Below, piece after piece: positions 55,449-64,000 of a stretch of 64,000 nt of DNA. A model generated the notes under the pieces. That model had not been told where the DNA came from and ran no database searches. It saw only the letters and a list, made by a program, of their open reading frames with translations. The first letter of the stretch is position 1, and each line of letters begins with the position of its first letter. Location: NCBI GenBank assembly GCA_947568835.1, contig OX387603.1:14222651-14286650 (forward strand), given 5' to 3'. Both the position numbers and the translations under genes were made by a program. This stretch comes from Protonemura montana. Its lineage: Eukaryota > Arthropoda > Insecta > Plecoptera > Nemouridae.

Positions 55449-55649
55449 GTTTCTCCAAGAAAGCGTGCCCGTGCCTGAACGGAGGCTCTTGTCACGCGAA
55501 GCGCCGCTCCTGCCACTGCCCGACCGGATATTACGGGCACCGTTGCGAGCGCGCGGCGTGTCACCCCGTCTGTGCCAACGGGGGTCACTGCGTCAGCCCC
55601 GACGTGTGCTCGTGTGCTCCCCAGTACGCGGGGCCCAGGTGTCAGCAGC
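55449..55649 (+). CDS. exon 8: EGF-like repeats 1 and 2, residues 573-640
   Basis: The TATCGCAG acceptor and GTGAGT donor bound a symmetrical phase 1-1 exon of 201 bp. Repeat 1 runs from ACPCLNGGSC to GYYGHRCE; repeat 2 from ACHPVCANGGHC to YAGPRCQQ. Each has six cysteines in the compact spacing (about 32 residues) seen in WIF1, Shifted and tenascin repeats. The CxNGGxC core and the C-terminal G-Y/F-x-G-x-x-C box are clear in repeat 1. No calcium-binding DxDE motif precedes them, so these are the non-calcium type. Confidence 0.94.
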
Positions 55650-57518
55650 GTGAGTTAACTGCCGCCTTGTCGTACATATCACGGGACTTCCGTAGTACGT
55701 AGTTGATGATAGAAGGGAATTATATTCGATTTCAATGTCCCTTAAAAAAAGGCACTTGTGTTGTGTTTTTTTTTTTGTGTTTGCTTGTTCGTCCTTTTTC
55801 GGCAAAACTGCTATTTTGATTTTAATGGAATGTTGAGGGTACCTTTTTTGTTGTTAACCAGTATTTTTCAAACATCGGTCAGAAAGTTCCCTAACCAATA
55901 AAAATGTACAAAGAAATTTTCACTTATCTTGAATAGGGAAGAGAATTCAGACGCATTTTTCGATCGTAATTTGCAATAATAGCTTAAATGGTCAGAGTCA
56001 CAGCGACCATTTTTAGTAGGGTACCTGCAGAGAGGGCAGCCGCGTAGATACGAAAGTGTTAAGGGTTTTGGGACTCAGCCTCAAGGGGAAAACAGTGATT
56101 TGCCAGAGACTGCAAGCAAAGCCTCCTCCCAACGTCCTTATTGGACCATCCCATGACCTAGATACATAAAGTCTCTCAATACGCTCATCTTTCACCGTGA
56201 CGTTTACCATTGGGTTTTTCTTCTACGCATGATAATGCCCAGGTTGCCTGGCCTGATATTTCGGCAAGATAAAAATACAAGTTTTGTAGTGACCCTTGCA
56301 AAGTGTTAGAGTACTAGAAAGTTGTCATGCTCTTTCGAAGCTTACTTTCTGCTCCAGTACAATGCTCGCAACACATAATATCGTTGAGAAGAAAGCTCCA
56401 GCCTATCTCTGCATTTTTATATCAACTTTAGGTCGTGTGCAGTTTCAATATAGCATGTGGCAAATTTAAAAGTTAAAATCTAGTTGCTTCTGGCAGAAAG
56501 AGCGAGATTCGGAAATTTTACATTGATTCATTCCGGGCGACAGTTGTTTAATATACTCACGAGAAAGAAAGTGGGCAAATAAATTTCAGCTTCCGAAGAG
56601 GAAATCTATTTAAATTTGAATTCAAATATATTCATACAAATGTTTGACGTGTATTGCAATGTTTGCGTGGTAGGAAACCAAAGTCCCGTTCACCATGAGA
56701 AAACTAGTGGCTCGGGATTTTCTTTTCAATCCGCTTCCAGGCTTCTACCGTGGCTTACGCCATTTTAAATGCTTTGGAGATGAGCGTACATATTTTGGTG
56801 GTAGGTTAAAAGTGAAGTAAAGCTGACGCAGAGAGCAAGTCTTCAACTAAGAACCTTTTGATAAAAGATTACGAAATTTGAATTAAAAATGTATTTGATA
56901 TAATCGATAGCGTAAGTCAGGTTTGACCTGGCCATAGGTATCCATTTACCTTCATTCGTTCCTAGCATAAAACCATTAATTGAAGCTAAAAAGCGGCAGA
57001 TAATTGGAATTTAATTTCCAATTAAGCAAATGAATGGTTCTAGAACGTATTTTTTAACGATTAAAGTCTGTTCATATTTTTATTGATAAAGTATAGGTAA
57101 ATAAAATATTAAATTTTCATTGTAAATTAAACACATATTATTTCATCTAATATTCTTCGAAAATGTAGCAAAATAAATGCAAAACGTCCTGCATGCTTCA
57201 TTTTCAGTAAGATCTAGAAATTTTCAAAATGTTGGGTGAAAATATTTGGGAATTTTAGCGCTGAAACCTAATAATTTGTTAACATTCTGGAAATTTACGT
57301 AAATGTTGATTTTTTTTAATCGCAGAGGGTCTTTGTTAAAAAAAGGAAAAAGTTCCCTAAAATTAAATTTGGAAAAGCTTTTTACTAGTTATATCGTGAA
57401 TGCCAAAAATAAAATGAAGATACAAATAAACATACACGCCGACATTACCGAATTTGTTAAGCTAACTAAAATTGAAAATATCTAAAAATGAACTAATCCA
57501 TGAATTTCCTTCTTGCAG
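55650..57518 (+). other. intron 8
   Basis: 1.87-kb phase 1 intron, AT-rich towards its 3' end. Nothing recognised. Confidence 0.8.
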
Positions 57519-57710
57519 CGCTGTGTCCAGGTGGATGTCAGAACGGGGGTTCGTGTTCCAGTCCTGGGCAGTGCTTATGCAGCGAGCACTTCACAGGACC
57601 GCTGTGCCAGGACCCAATCTGCCCAGTGGCTTGTCAAAATGGCGGATCGTGCAATAGCGGCAAAGTTTGCGCCTGCGAGTCCGGCTGGGCTGGCTCGGAC
57701 TGCTCAACAC
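57519..57710 (+). CDS. exon 9: EGF-like repeats 3 and 4, residues 640-704
   Basis: The TTCTTGCAG acceptor and GTAAGT donor bound a phase 1-1 exon of 192 bp, exactly two repeats of 32 codons. Repeat 3 is LCPGGCQNGGSC ... FTGPLCQ and repeat 4 is ICPVACQNGGSC ... WAGSDCST. Both share the CQNGGSC core, which suggests a recent duplication of one repeat. Non-calcium-binding type. Confidence 0.94.
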
Positions 57711-57769
57711 GTAAGTTGAACAAATAACTTTTAGGCTCTGGCCCCTTTACTAGTTGATGGGCTTGATTT

Positions 57770-58075
57770 CTTGTGTTTTGTTTAACGACGCACGGTTTTA
57801 GCAATGGGGCCTGTGACCTGACGGCATCCGTGAATGAGTAGGTAATGATTGCTCTAGCCTAGCCTATAAGGGAAGAGATTAAACCCCGTGTCGGCCCTAG
57901 ATTACTCCTGTTGAAGAATACTACACCACAAATCCGTACTGTTTAGAGGTTGATTAGCCCTTCAACCTCTCTTCCGAATAGAAATAGTCATGAGTACCCT
58001 CATCCAGTACCCGATCGAGCGTGATGTGGCGATATCAAATGAACTGATGTTTCCAACACACCAAACCGTTCAGTG
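57770..58075 (-). mobile_element. 5S-derived SINE, second copy (diverged)
   Basis: In minus-strand reading the 3' end has GTGCGTCGTTAAAC, as in the copy at 29531. The head has GGGTACTGGATGAGGGTACTC, a decayed form of the 5S 'TTGGATGGGTGACC' stretch, preceded by a GTTGGAAACATCAGTTC block matching GTTGGAAACGCCGGTTC of the long copy. It is shorter by about 120 bp in the body. Ends approximate. Confidence 0.72.
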
Positions 58076-58135
58076 CATTACACTTTACTGAAATTTGGTA
58101 TCTCTCACTAAGCTGTAAAAAAAACTCTTTGAAAT

Positions 58136-58300
58136 GCGGGGTTTGACTGCTAAGTAAAAAAAAAAATGATTTCTCTGCTTTTTGCAACTTATGCTTGTTA
58201 CTTTGTCAAGAGTGAAAGCATGAATGAATGAATGAACCATAAGGCATAAGTTGCGAAACGTCGGGAAAACTAATTGTTTTACTTGGCATTCAAACCCCTA
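58136..58300. repeat. imperfect fold-back (about 60-bp arms)
   Basis: The left arm (about 58136-58195) has GGGGTTTGACTGCTAAGTAAAA ending CAACTTATGC. The right arm (about 58241-58300) gives GGGGTTTGAATGCCAAGTAAAA ... CAACTTATGC when read in reverse complement. The loop contains a (TGAA)n run. It could be a small non-autonomous transposon or a transcribed hairpin. Confidence 0.65.
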
Positions 58301-58727
58301 GTTTTTAAACAATGTATTATAAAACTAGTGCTAAGGTGAGATAAAGTAGACGTGAATCTAAAAACTATAACTGTAGAGCTGTTTTTGCTAAATAACGCAT
58401 TATCTGAAATACCCAAACGTGGTATTAATTTTGTGTCGATCACAGAATCTGAATAATTTGTTTTATAACTTCAAAACTTTTGATAACTTCTTATCCCTGC
58501 TTATGTAGAACTTTAGCTGGAGTAAAAGCTTGTAAATCCGGAGCATCGTCGATGTGTAAGTGATTGAGTACGTACGGTGTACTGTAGCCAAAACGTCACA
58601 ATTGAAAACTCGAAGAAAACTAACATACTACACCAAATGGTTTTTCTCGGCTCTTAGCCCCTACCCCCCAGGGAGGTTAAAAGTCACAACCCTACCGACG
58701 ACCTCAACATTTTTCACTTTATTTGTA

Positions 58728-58771
58728 AAGATCAACGATAATATGGTCCAAGATCAACGATAATATGCTCC
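58728..58771. repeat. 22-bp tandem duplication
   Basis: AAGATCAACGATAATATG followed by GTCC, then CTCC in the second copy. Two copies only. Confidence 0.85.
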
Positions 58772-58998
58772 AATTCAGCGATTGCAAAGTAAGAACCGCC
58801 AATTTCAAAGCTCTCTGCATGAATTTCTTCGAAGCATATAGTTCTTACACCAAAAAATAGGTGTAGATGACTTTTAAATTGTTAATTTTTTAGTAAACAT
58901 CGACTACACAAAGGTATGCAGCCCATTAAGGTCAAAACCAGCCATTGAATGCTAACCTGAACCAGGTGGTCTTAACCTGTGTTTTCATTTTGTTTCAG

Positions 58999-59094
58999 CT
59001 GTGTGCGATCCTGCTTGTCGCTACGGGGGCCAGTGCGTCAGTCCCCACACGTGTCACTGTCCGACGGGCACTTCCGGCTCCCATTGTCAAAACT
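58999..59094 (+). CDS. exon 10: EGF-like repeat 5, residues 704-736
   Basis: The TTGTTTCAG acceptor and GTAAGC donor bound a phase 1-1 exon of 96 bp, exactly one 32-codon repeat: VCDPACRYGGQC ... TSGSHCQN. The single-repeat exon matches half of exons 8 and 9, showing the unit that was duplicated. The join to exon 11 creates an Asn-Phe-Ser sequon. Confidence 0.93.
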
Positions 59095-59612
59095 GTAAGC
59101 ACTTTTCCGTATTCTAGTTTATCATTTAGAACTTGTTGCTTGCAAATGTACGAGGAATTGAACAAGGGCAACTGTTCGTTTGGAACTAAATTGACGGCGA
59201 ATGCGGGTGAACATCATTCTGCAACAGAGTTCTGTTACACGCTTACCTTTGCAATTGTAGAATTTGAATGTGTAAAGCGGCCATGACCCTATGAAACCAC
59301 TTTCCATTTGGGTTCGCCAAGAACAACGTGGGCTTTTCATCGTGTGTAATTATAGTTTGGCTTGCTTAGGACCCGTTTTGAAGCGTGAATGATTATGTGA
59401 TTACCTGCTTCCTAGCTTCGTTAACACAGCAATACCATTTTCAGTAATAACAATGACTTTTTAGTGGCTAATTTTGGGTAGCGTTAATAGACCTTTGAGG
59501 CAATCTTGGATATACCTGTTCTCGCCGACCCACACCTAGCGAACTCTGTTGAGAGTTTCCTAAAACTGCTAGCCGATATTCCTGTTGACGTGGTTGTCAC
59601 TTTTGCCACCAG
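59095..59612 (+). other. intron 10
   Basis: 518-bp phase 1 intron; nothing recognised. An open frame continuing past the exon 10 donor has no domain. Confidence 0.85.
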
Positions 59613-59805
59613 TCTCGTGCCGCTCGGTCTGTTTGAATGGTGGAGCATGCGTCGGTCCCGACCAGTGCGAGTGCCTGCACAACTCCAGTGGCGCTACGTG
59701 CGGCGACGCCGTGTGCGACCCGCCGTGCGAACACGGCGCCACTTGCTCGGCCGGTAACAGGTGCATCTGTGATGCCGGCACTTCAGGCACGCGCTGCGAA
59801 AAGAA
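59613..59805 (+). CDS. exon 11: EGF-like repeats 6 and 7, residues 736-800
   Basis: The TTTTGCCACCAG acceptor and GTGAGT donor bound an exon that enters in phase 1 and leaves in phase 2. Repeat 6 is SCRSVCLNGGAC ... SSGATCG and repeat 7 is VCDPPCEHGATC ... TSGTRCEKK. Repeat 6 carries an Asn-Ser-Ser sequon. The change of phase marks the end of the EGF array and the start of the C-terminal domain. Confidence 0.93.
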
Positions 59806-60803
59806 GTGAGTTTTTGGTTTTGGGCGCGTTACCCCTTAATATGGGAATATGGGAATATGGGAATATGGGAACGCATATGGAACGTGAAAATCGACATTCG
59901 AGCAAATCTGTCTGCACGGCTTTATTGTTGCGTGTTGCTGAGTCACTAATAAAATACTCAAAAAATTATTTTCTGGAAAACTCGGAAAAACTAACTTTTT
60001 GCTGTTGCAAAGGATTTATTTTTAAGTATCCTCAGACCTTCTTTGTCTGCTTCAATACATAGGTTGCTCATGTCTAGCAGTAGCAGAAAGAGAAACAACT
60101 CTTGTCGACTTTTCTCTTTTAAAATAAAATTCAGTTCAGTAGCATTAGAACAAATGTCAAGGCGCTCACAATAAAATTAAAGTTAAATCCGATTGATCCA
60201 ATTAAACAATATGATCTTGTTTGTACTCGGATGGTCAAAGAAAGTTTCAGATAACGTTCAAAATGGTGTATCCAGCAGGCACTGGAATTTCTGAAGAGTT
60301 ATTCGCGGCACCTCCATCGTTTTGAAAATGACCTGATATGTAATTTCGGTTAACGCGCTGCGGTTTTTGAACAAAACTTCAAAATCTAAGTTGATTTAAC
60401 TACACTTTTGAATAATTAATGAATGTCATTACTGTGAATGAAACTTTGTTTCAAACAGTCCAGGTGCTAGGTGCTAGGGGTCGAGAAATGTATCAATAAA
60501 TCACATGTATCACATATATGTGTATACCTTAGTTTTTCTAAGGACCCAAAAATGCAATTAACTTCATCGTTGATTATGCATTTCTTACTGAGGCGACACA
60601 GGATCTCTTAAATTAATCTTTAAAATCATACCTAGGGAATTCTTAGAGGATAATGCTTCAACAACAAATGGAGTTAATTAATTAGAAAACACGTGTAGTT
60701 ACCTAAAACTATTATCGAAAAACCCAAACCAATCAAAATTGTAATTTTTTGTAATTTTGTAAATTTTCACACAAGAATTAAAAAAAAAAACCTTTGTCTT
60801 CAG
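59806..60803 (+). other. intron 11
   Basis: 1.0-kb phase 2 intron. It contains a short 8-bp tandem repeat near its 5' end and an A-rich run just before the 3' splice site region; otherwise AT-rich and featureless. Confidence 0.85.
59839..59870. repeat. 8-bp tandem repeat, four units
   Basis: ATGGGAAT is repeated about four times, about 35 bp after the exon 11 donor. Confidence 0.85.
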
Positions 60804-60990
60804 AAAATGCGAGTACCGGCCGTACCAGGAGCCGTACACGCGCGGGTTTCGCCGGCTAGTCAACAAGAGGTTCGAAACCAAGTGCGAGCCTTGGGGCTGG
60901 AAGACGTGCGTGCAGAACCAACCCGAGTACCAAACCGTGTACAAGACTTTCTATCGCACTGTGTACAAGTGCGCGGACACTCACCACTAA
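60804..60990 (+). CDS. exon 12 (last coding): Tyr-rich EMI-like C-terminal domain and stop, residues 800-861
   Basis: The TTTGTCTTCAG acceptor completes the Lys codon split at exon 11, and TAA ends the frame at 60988-60990. The 61 residues read KCEYRPYQEPYTRGF ... FETKCEPWGWKTC ... PEYQTVYKTFYRTVYKC, followed by only five residues. Four cysteines, a WGWKTC box and the Y-x-x-V-Y-K-T-x-Y-R-T-V-Y-K-C run resemble EMI domains, as in EGFL7, MEGF10 and Nimrod proteins. The typical CCPGW ending is missing. EMI domains usually sit before EGF repeats, whereas here it follows them. The similarity is from memory of the family pattern, so the EMI call is moderate; the exon itself is strong. Confidence 0.92.
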
Positions 60991-63519
60991 TCCGTGCGCG
61001 TTCTACGTGTTTAGGAGATCGTCGGTGGTTTACACGGTTGAACTTCACGTTCAGTTCGTTGAGTTAAAGAGTTAAGAGTTTCAAATTTATCAAATCGTAT
61101 TGAAGTTCAATTTTCTTGGAATTAAAAAGTTCTCGAGGCTACTCCCAATAATTGTTAGATGTGTCGTCTACTTAAATGAAATCGTTGAATTGTACGCCTA
61201 CCCGATTAATTGAACTAGGAATTGAACCGTGTAAACTGAGCTTGAGAGATTGCTTAAAATGGCTGACTAGCTCTACGCATTAGAAACTCCCGAAGATTTA
61301 ATGTCAGTAGAAATTGTAAGTGAGAGAGAATTTGACAGCATGTTCCAAACCGAACAATTGATGTACGGCAGTAATGAGAGGTGTAGAAGCAGAAGAATGA
61401 TGGTTGAATTTCGTGAGAATATGAGAAATGTCGGCCATTTGATAATTTGTATCTTACTGGTGATGGACTTGTAGTAGGTATATCAGCTAATATCTTATTG
61501 GCAAAATGGCATCCCCGCTCGATTTTTTTTTGTGTGTAAATAATTTTGCTGAAACCATGGGAATTGGCGTGAGTAGGTCATTTTTTCATATCGATTTGTG
61601 TATACCTGTTTTATATAAAGAATATTTATAGCTGTGAATGGTGGAATACTATCGTAGGTGTGTATATAAGTGTAATTATTTTCTGCTTGTGCTGTTGTAC
61701 AGTATTAGAGTACTTATGTGCATTTCTGATTTTTAACCATATTCGTTGAGTTTGCAAATTGGTTTAGTTTATTTGATTTCAATTTCAATTTCTATTGAAA
61801 ATGTGGTTTTTAAACGAAAGCAAATTCTGCATGTCTATTTTTCATGTGAAATTCCTTGAAATTTCCACCTCATATCACTTTTTATCGTTTACTTGCGACC
61901 AAAAATTGTTGACTGGTGTATAGAAAATGTAGCAATAACCTTCCGGATGAAAAAAAATCAATCGTTAGAAACTTGCTTGCTCTCTTCAATACGCTGGAAA
62001 AAAAAAACATGTAAACTAAACTTTCAATGTACACATTTTATTTGTTTATATGGTACAGTGTTTTAAATAATGTGAATATTATGTAATGTTAGGTTAAAAC
62101 GGCGAATTTGCCCTCACGCAAATATACGCGCTGTGATCTTGTGTTTAACGACGTACAGTCGTCATACATCGATTATAATCTTATCTAACTCCATCCACTA
62201 AAAAAAAAACGCCACCCATAAAAACGAAACTGCGAATGTAGATTTATGAATTTTGGACATGCCCCATTATAACATGTCAAATCTTCAGCTCCGCGTTTTG
62301 TTTCCGGCTTAAATGGTCTTGCTCCTTCCTCTATTCATCATAAACCTGCATGATATTGATGGGAGTAAATAAATGATAATCATTTGTAAGCCGTGAGGAT
62401 TAGGCTATTACTTTTGGGGTAGGCGGATTTGAAGAAAATGCATGGGTTTTAGTACCTATATTAAAATTGCCAAAACGGTTTCGGAAATACGGATAGGGCT
62501 GATAGTTGCTTTTCTCTTCAAACTTGCGATAGAACTATTTGAAATTGTCCTTTCGCGTAAATGGAATGTCGAATGCTTTGCCTCCCGATGCTCAATCGCA
62601 TTAATTACAAATTAAGAACACTTCTTAATTGTTCCAGCACGCATTTACTCAAATTTAATGACTGGATTAGCCTGTAGTTAACTAGAATTTATAACTAGAC
62701 CGAGTACGTTAGTAACATTATTAATACTGATAAACTCCTCTTCCAAACCAACATTTCTTCCAAAAGTAATCGAGGTGGTGTACTCCCTTGGCCCCGTGGA
62801 CTCTAGTAATGCGATGCAAGACAACGACAATGTGTGGAAATTATATGTACCTTGTATTTTATTGTCGTGACATTTGATGTAAAATATCTTTCCCGATAAT
62901 GATTTCTTACACAATTATCAAAAAGCATAGGTTGTTAGAAGCATGGAAGTGAAAATCTATGCATATAGCACGTTTTCTAAGAGTGATGTGTCATTTTACC
63001 ATTGTGGTTTGCTAGAAACCAACCCAAATGTACATTATGCTGCTTCACGTACATTGATGTAGTTGGTAGACAGTCAATATCAGGAATTGATTTTGTTTGT
63101 GTATAGCCGATTCATAAAAAAAATCCAGTGTTGAAGAAAATTCCATTGACATATCTTAAAAATGAGTTAATCCAAGTGAAAAGCAATCCAAGAGGGATAA
63201 ATGTTCCCCGAAATATTATAAAGTTAATTTCATTAAAATGTCCCATACAAGTAAAACAAAAAACGCTGGAGATTAATTGTTTTCCAAATGCTAATAAACA
63301 ACTTTTTCCGATATATTTTTATTACCAAAACAATTTATTCGATTTATAATTATTGCACATTGTAAAATGTATTAAATTTACATGTACCATAAAAAATATT
63401 GTATGTTTCAAGGCTTGTTCTTTAGTTAATTTTTTAAAAAGCTCTTTATTTCTTGTATAATTTGCTATTGCATCTTTCATGGGACAATTGAGGACGAGAG
63501 TCAATGTCACATGTCGCTC
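60991..63519 (+). other. 3' untranslated and downstream sequence
   Basis: AT-rich sequence after the stop codon. The first AATAAA I noticed on the + strand is at 62368-62373, with another at 63293-63298, so the true 3' end is unclear. Near 62140 a TTGTGTTTAACGACGTAC block matches the 3' tail of the 5S-derived SINE, but nothing longer of the element was seen there. No other gene recognised. Confidence 0.5.
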
Positions 63520-63583
63520 CGACGCCTACGTCGACGCCGAGCGGGTGGCGCTGTCAGCAGACGTCTGTTGGCGTCGTAGGCGT
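63520..63583. repeat. CpG-rich GACGCC tract with inverted ends
   Basis: ACGCCTACG near the left end is the reverse complement of CGTAGGCGT near the right end, with GTCGACGCC and TTGGCGTCG in between. Similar words occur in the tracts at 5051, 16711 and 25516. It could be the end of a DNA element, but no full copy is visible. Confidence 0.4.
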
Positions 63584-64000
63584 AAAACCCAGAAGAATAC
63601 ACTAGGACTAGAGGTGGTCGCGAGACTCACGACTGTAATCGTGAGCGTGCGTGAGTGTGCACGCACCTTAAATTGTCAAAGTAGATTTGCTAAAAAAGGT
63701 ACCCTACATGCTCCTTTTCTTTTCGTATTTTTTGTTCATTGAAGTTTCGTTCAAAATTAGTCAACCACTTTTGAGTTACAAGTTTCGGTAGGCTGTTTGG
63801 TCGTGTGGTGAAACTGTGCTGCTCAAGTGCAGAAGGTACTAGAATCGAATCGCTTCACTGCAGTGAACGGAAACTACGCGCTACTTTTTTTATTCACCTT
63901 CATTCCTAGCAATTCATATATATAGGTTTTAAAAAATTCCATCAGTTACAGCACCACTCGGTGGTGTGGTAGGGCTTTTTAAAATATGTAAAATTTTTTA

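Larger units (their letters stand above)
57711..58998 (+). other. intron 9
   Basis: 1.29-kb phase 1 intron, largely made of repeats: a 5S-derived SINE, an imperfect fold-back and a 22-bp tandem duplication. Confidence 0.8.
19274..60990 (+). other. gene span: secreted TSP1 / LamG(TSPN) / TSP1 / EGF x7 / EMI-like protein, 5' end missing
   Basis: Twelve exons join with consistent phases into 861 codons plus TAA. The order of domains is N-terminal segment, TSP1, laminin-G/TSPN, charged linker, TSP1, Lys/Met/His linker, seven EGF-like repeats and a C-terminal EMI-like domain. Cysteine-rich modules with N-glycosylation sequons (Asn-Val-Thr near residue 3, Asn-Gly-Thr in the LamG part, Asn-Ala-Thr and Asn-Lys-Thr near 549-556, Asn-Phe-Ser at the EGF5/6 junction, Asn-Ser-Ser in EGF6) point to an extracellular matrix or signalling-modulator role. 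That role is inferred from domain families, not shown. No transmembrane segment is visible in the part seen. The signal peptide must lie in an unseen upstream exon. The EGF repeats resemble those of WIF1, Shifted and tenascins; TSPN plus EGF also occurs in NELL proteins and thrombospondins, but I cannot equate this gene with any of them. Confidence 0.88.

Noticed and set aside
55162..55653. 163-codon frame covering exon 8
   Set aside because: It is out of frame with the EGF repeats; only the frame with the cysteine pattern is real.

Overview
The window is eukaryotic genomic DNA, most likely from an arthropod. It is AT-rich, has long introns with GT-AG borders, and contains a SINE derived from 5S rRNA, fold-back DNA transposons and microsatellites. 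There are no bacterial operons, ribosome-binding sites or dense ORFs. The species call is inference, resting on genome style and protein architecture.

I can support one protein-coding gene. It lies on the + strand, and its visible part has twelve coding exons between 19274 and 60990. All junctions keep frame, giving 861 residues before a TAA stop. The 5' end (start codon and signal peptide) was not found: the first visible exon begins in phase 2, so at least one exon lies upstream in this window or before it. The product looks like a secreted or matrix modular glycoprotein. In order it has: an unrecognised segment (residues 1-61); a thrombospondin type 1 repeat (62-109); a laminin-G/TSPN-like domain built from exons 3-6 (about 110-302); a basic then acidic linker with a Ser-Gly motif; a second TSP1 repeat (about 417-463); a Lys/Met/His-rich linker; seven short EGF-like repeats of the WIF1/tenascin type (about 578-800); and a Tyr-rich C-terminal domain resembling an EMI domain without its usual CCPGW ending. 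Most TSP1 and EGF exons are phase 1-1, the classic arrangement for exon shuffling.

Layout: 1-19273 holds no exon I can defend, but has CpG-rich GACGCC-type tracts, a 67/134-bp satellite (18129-18550), a MITE copy (16038-16340) and a truncated SINE just before exon 1. Intron 1 (19 kb) carries a second MITE copy (23551-23874) and a long 5S-derived SINE (29531-29962). Intron 2 contains a 400-bp, nearly perfect fold-back element with a 7-bp target duplication (39322-39721). Introns 3-11 contain microsatellites, a C20 run, a second 5S SINE beside an imperfect fold-back (57770-58300), and short tandem repeats. After the stop codon there is AT-rich sequence with only weak candidate polyadenylation signals and no further gene that I recognise.

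The other open reading frames of 60-190 codons scattered over both strands show no recognisable domains, splice context or codon pattern, and I treat them as chance.
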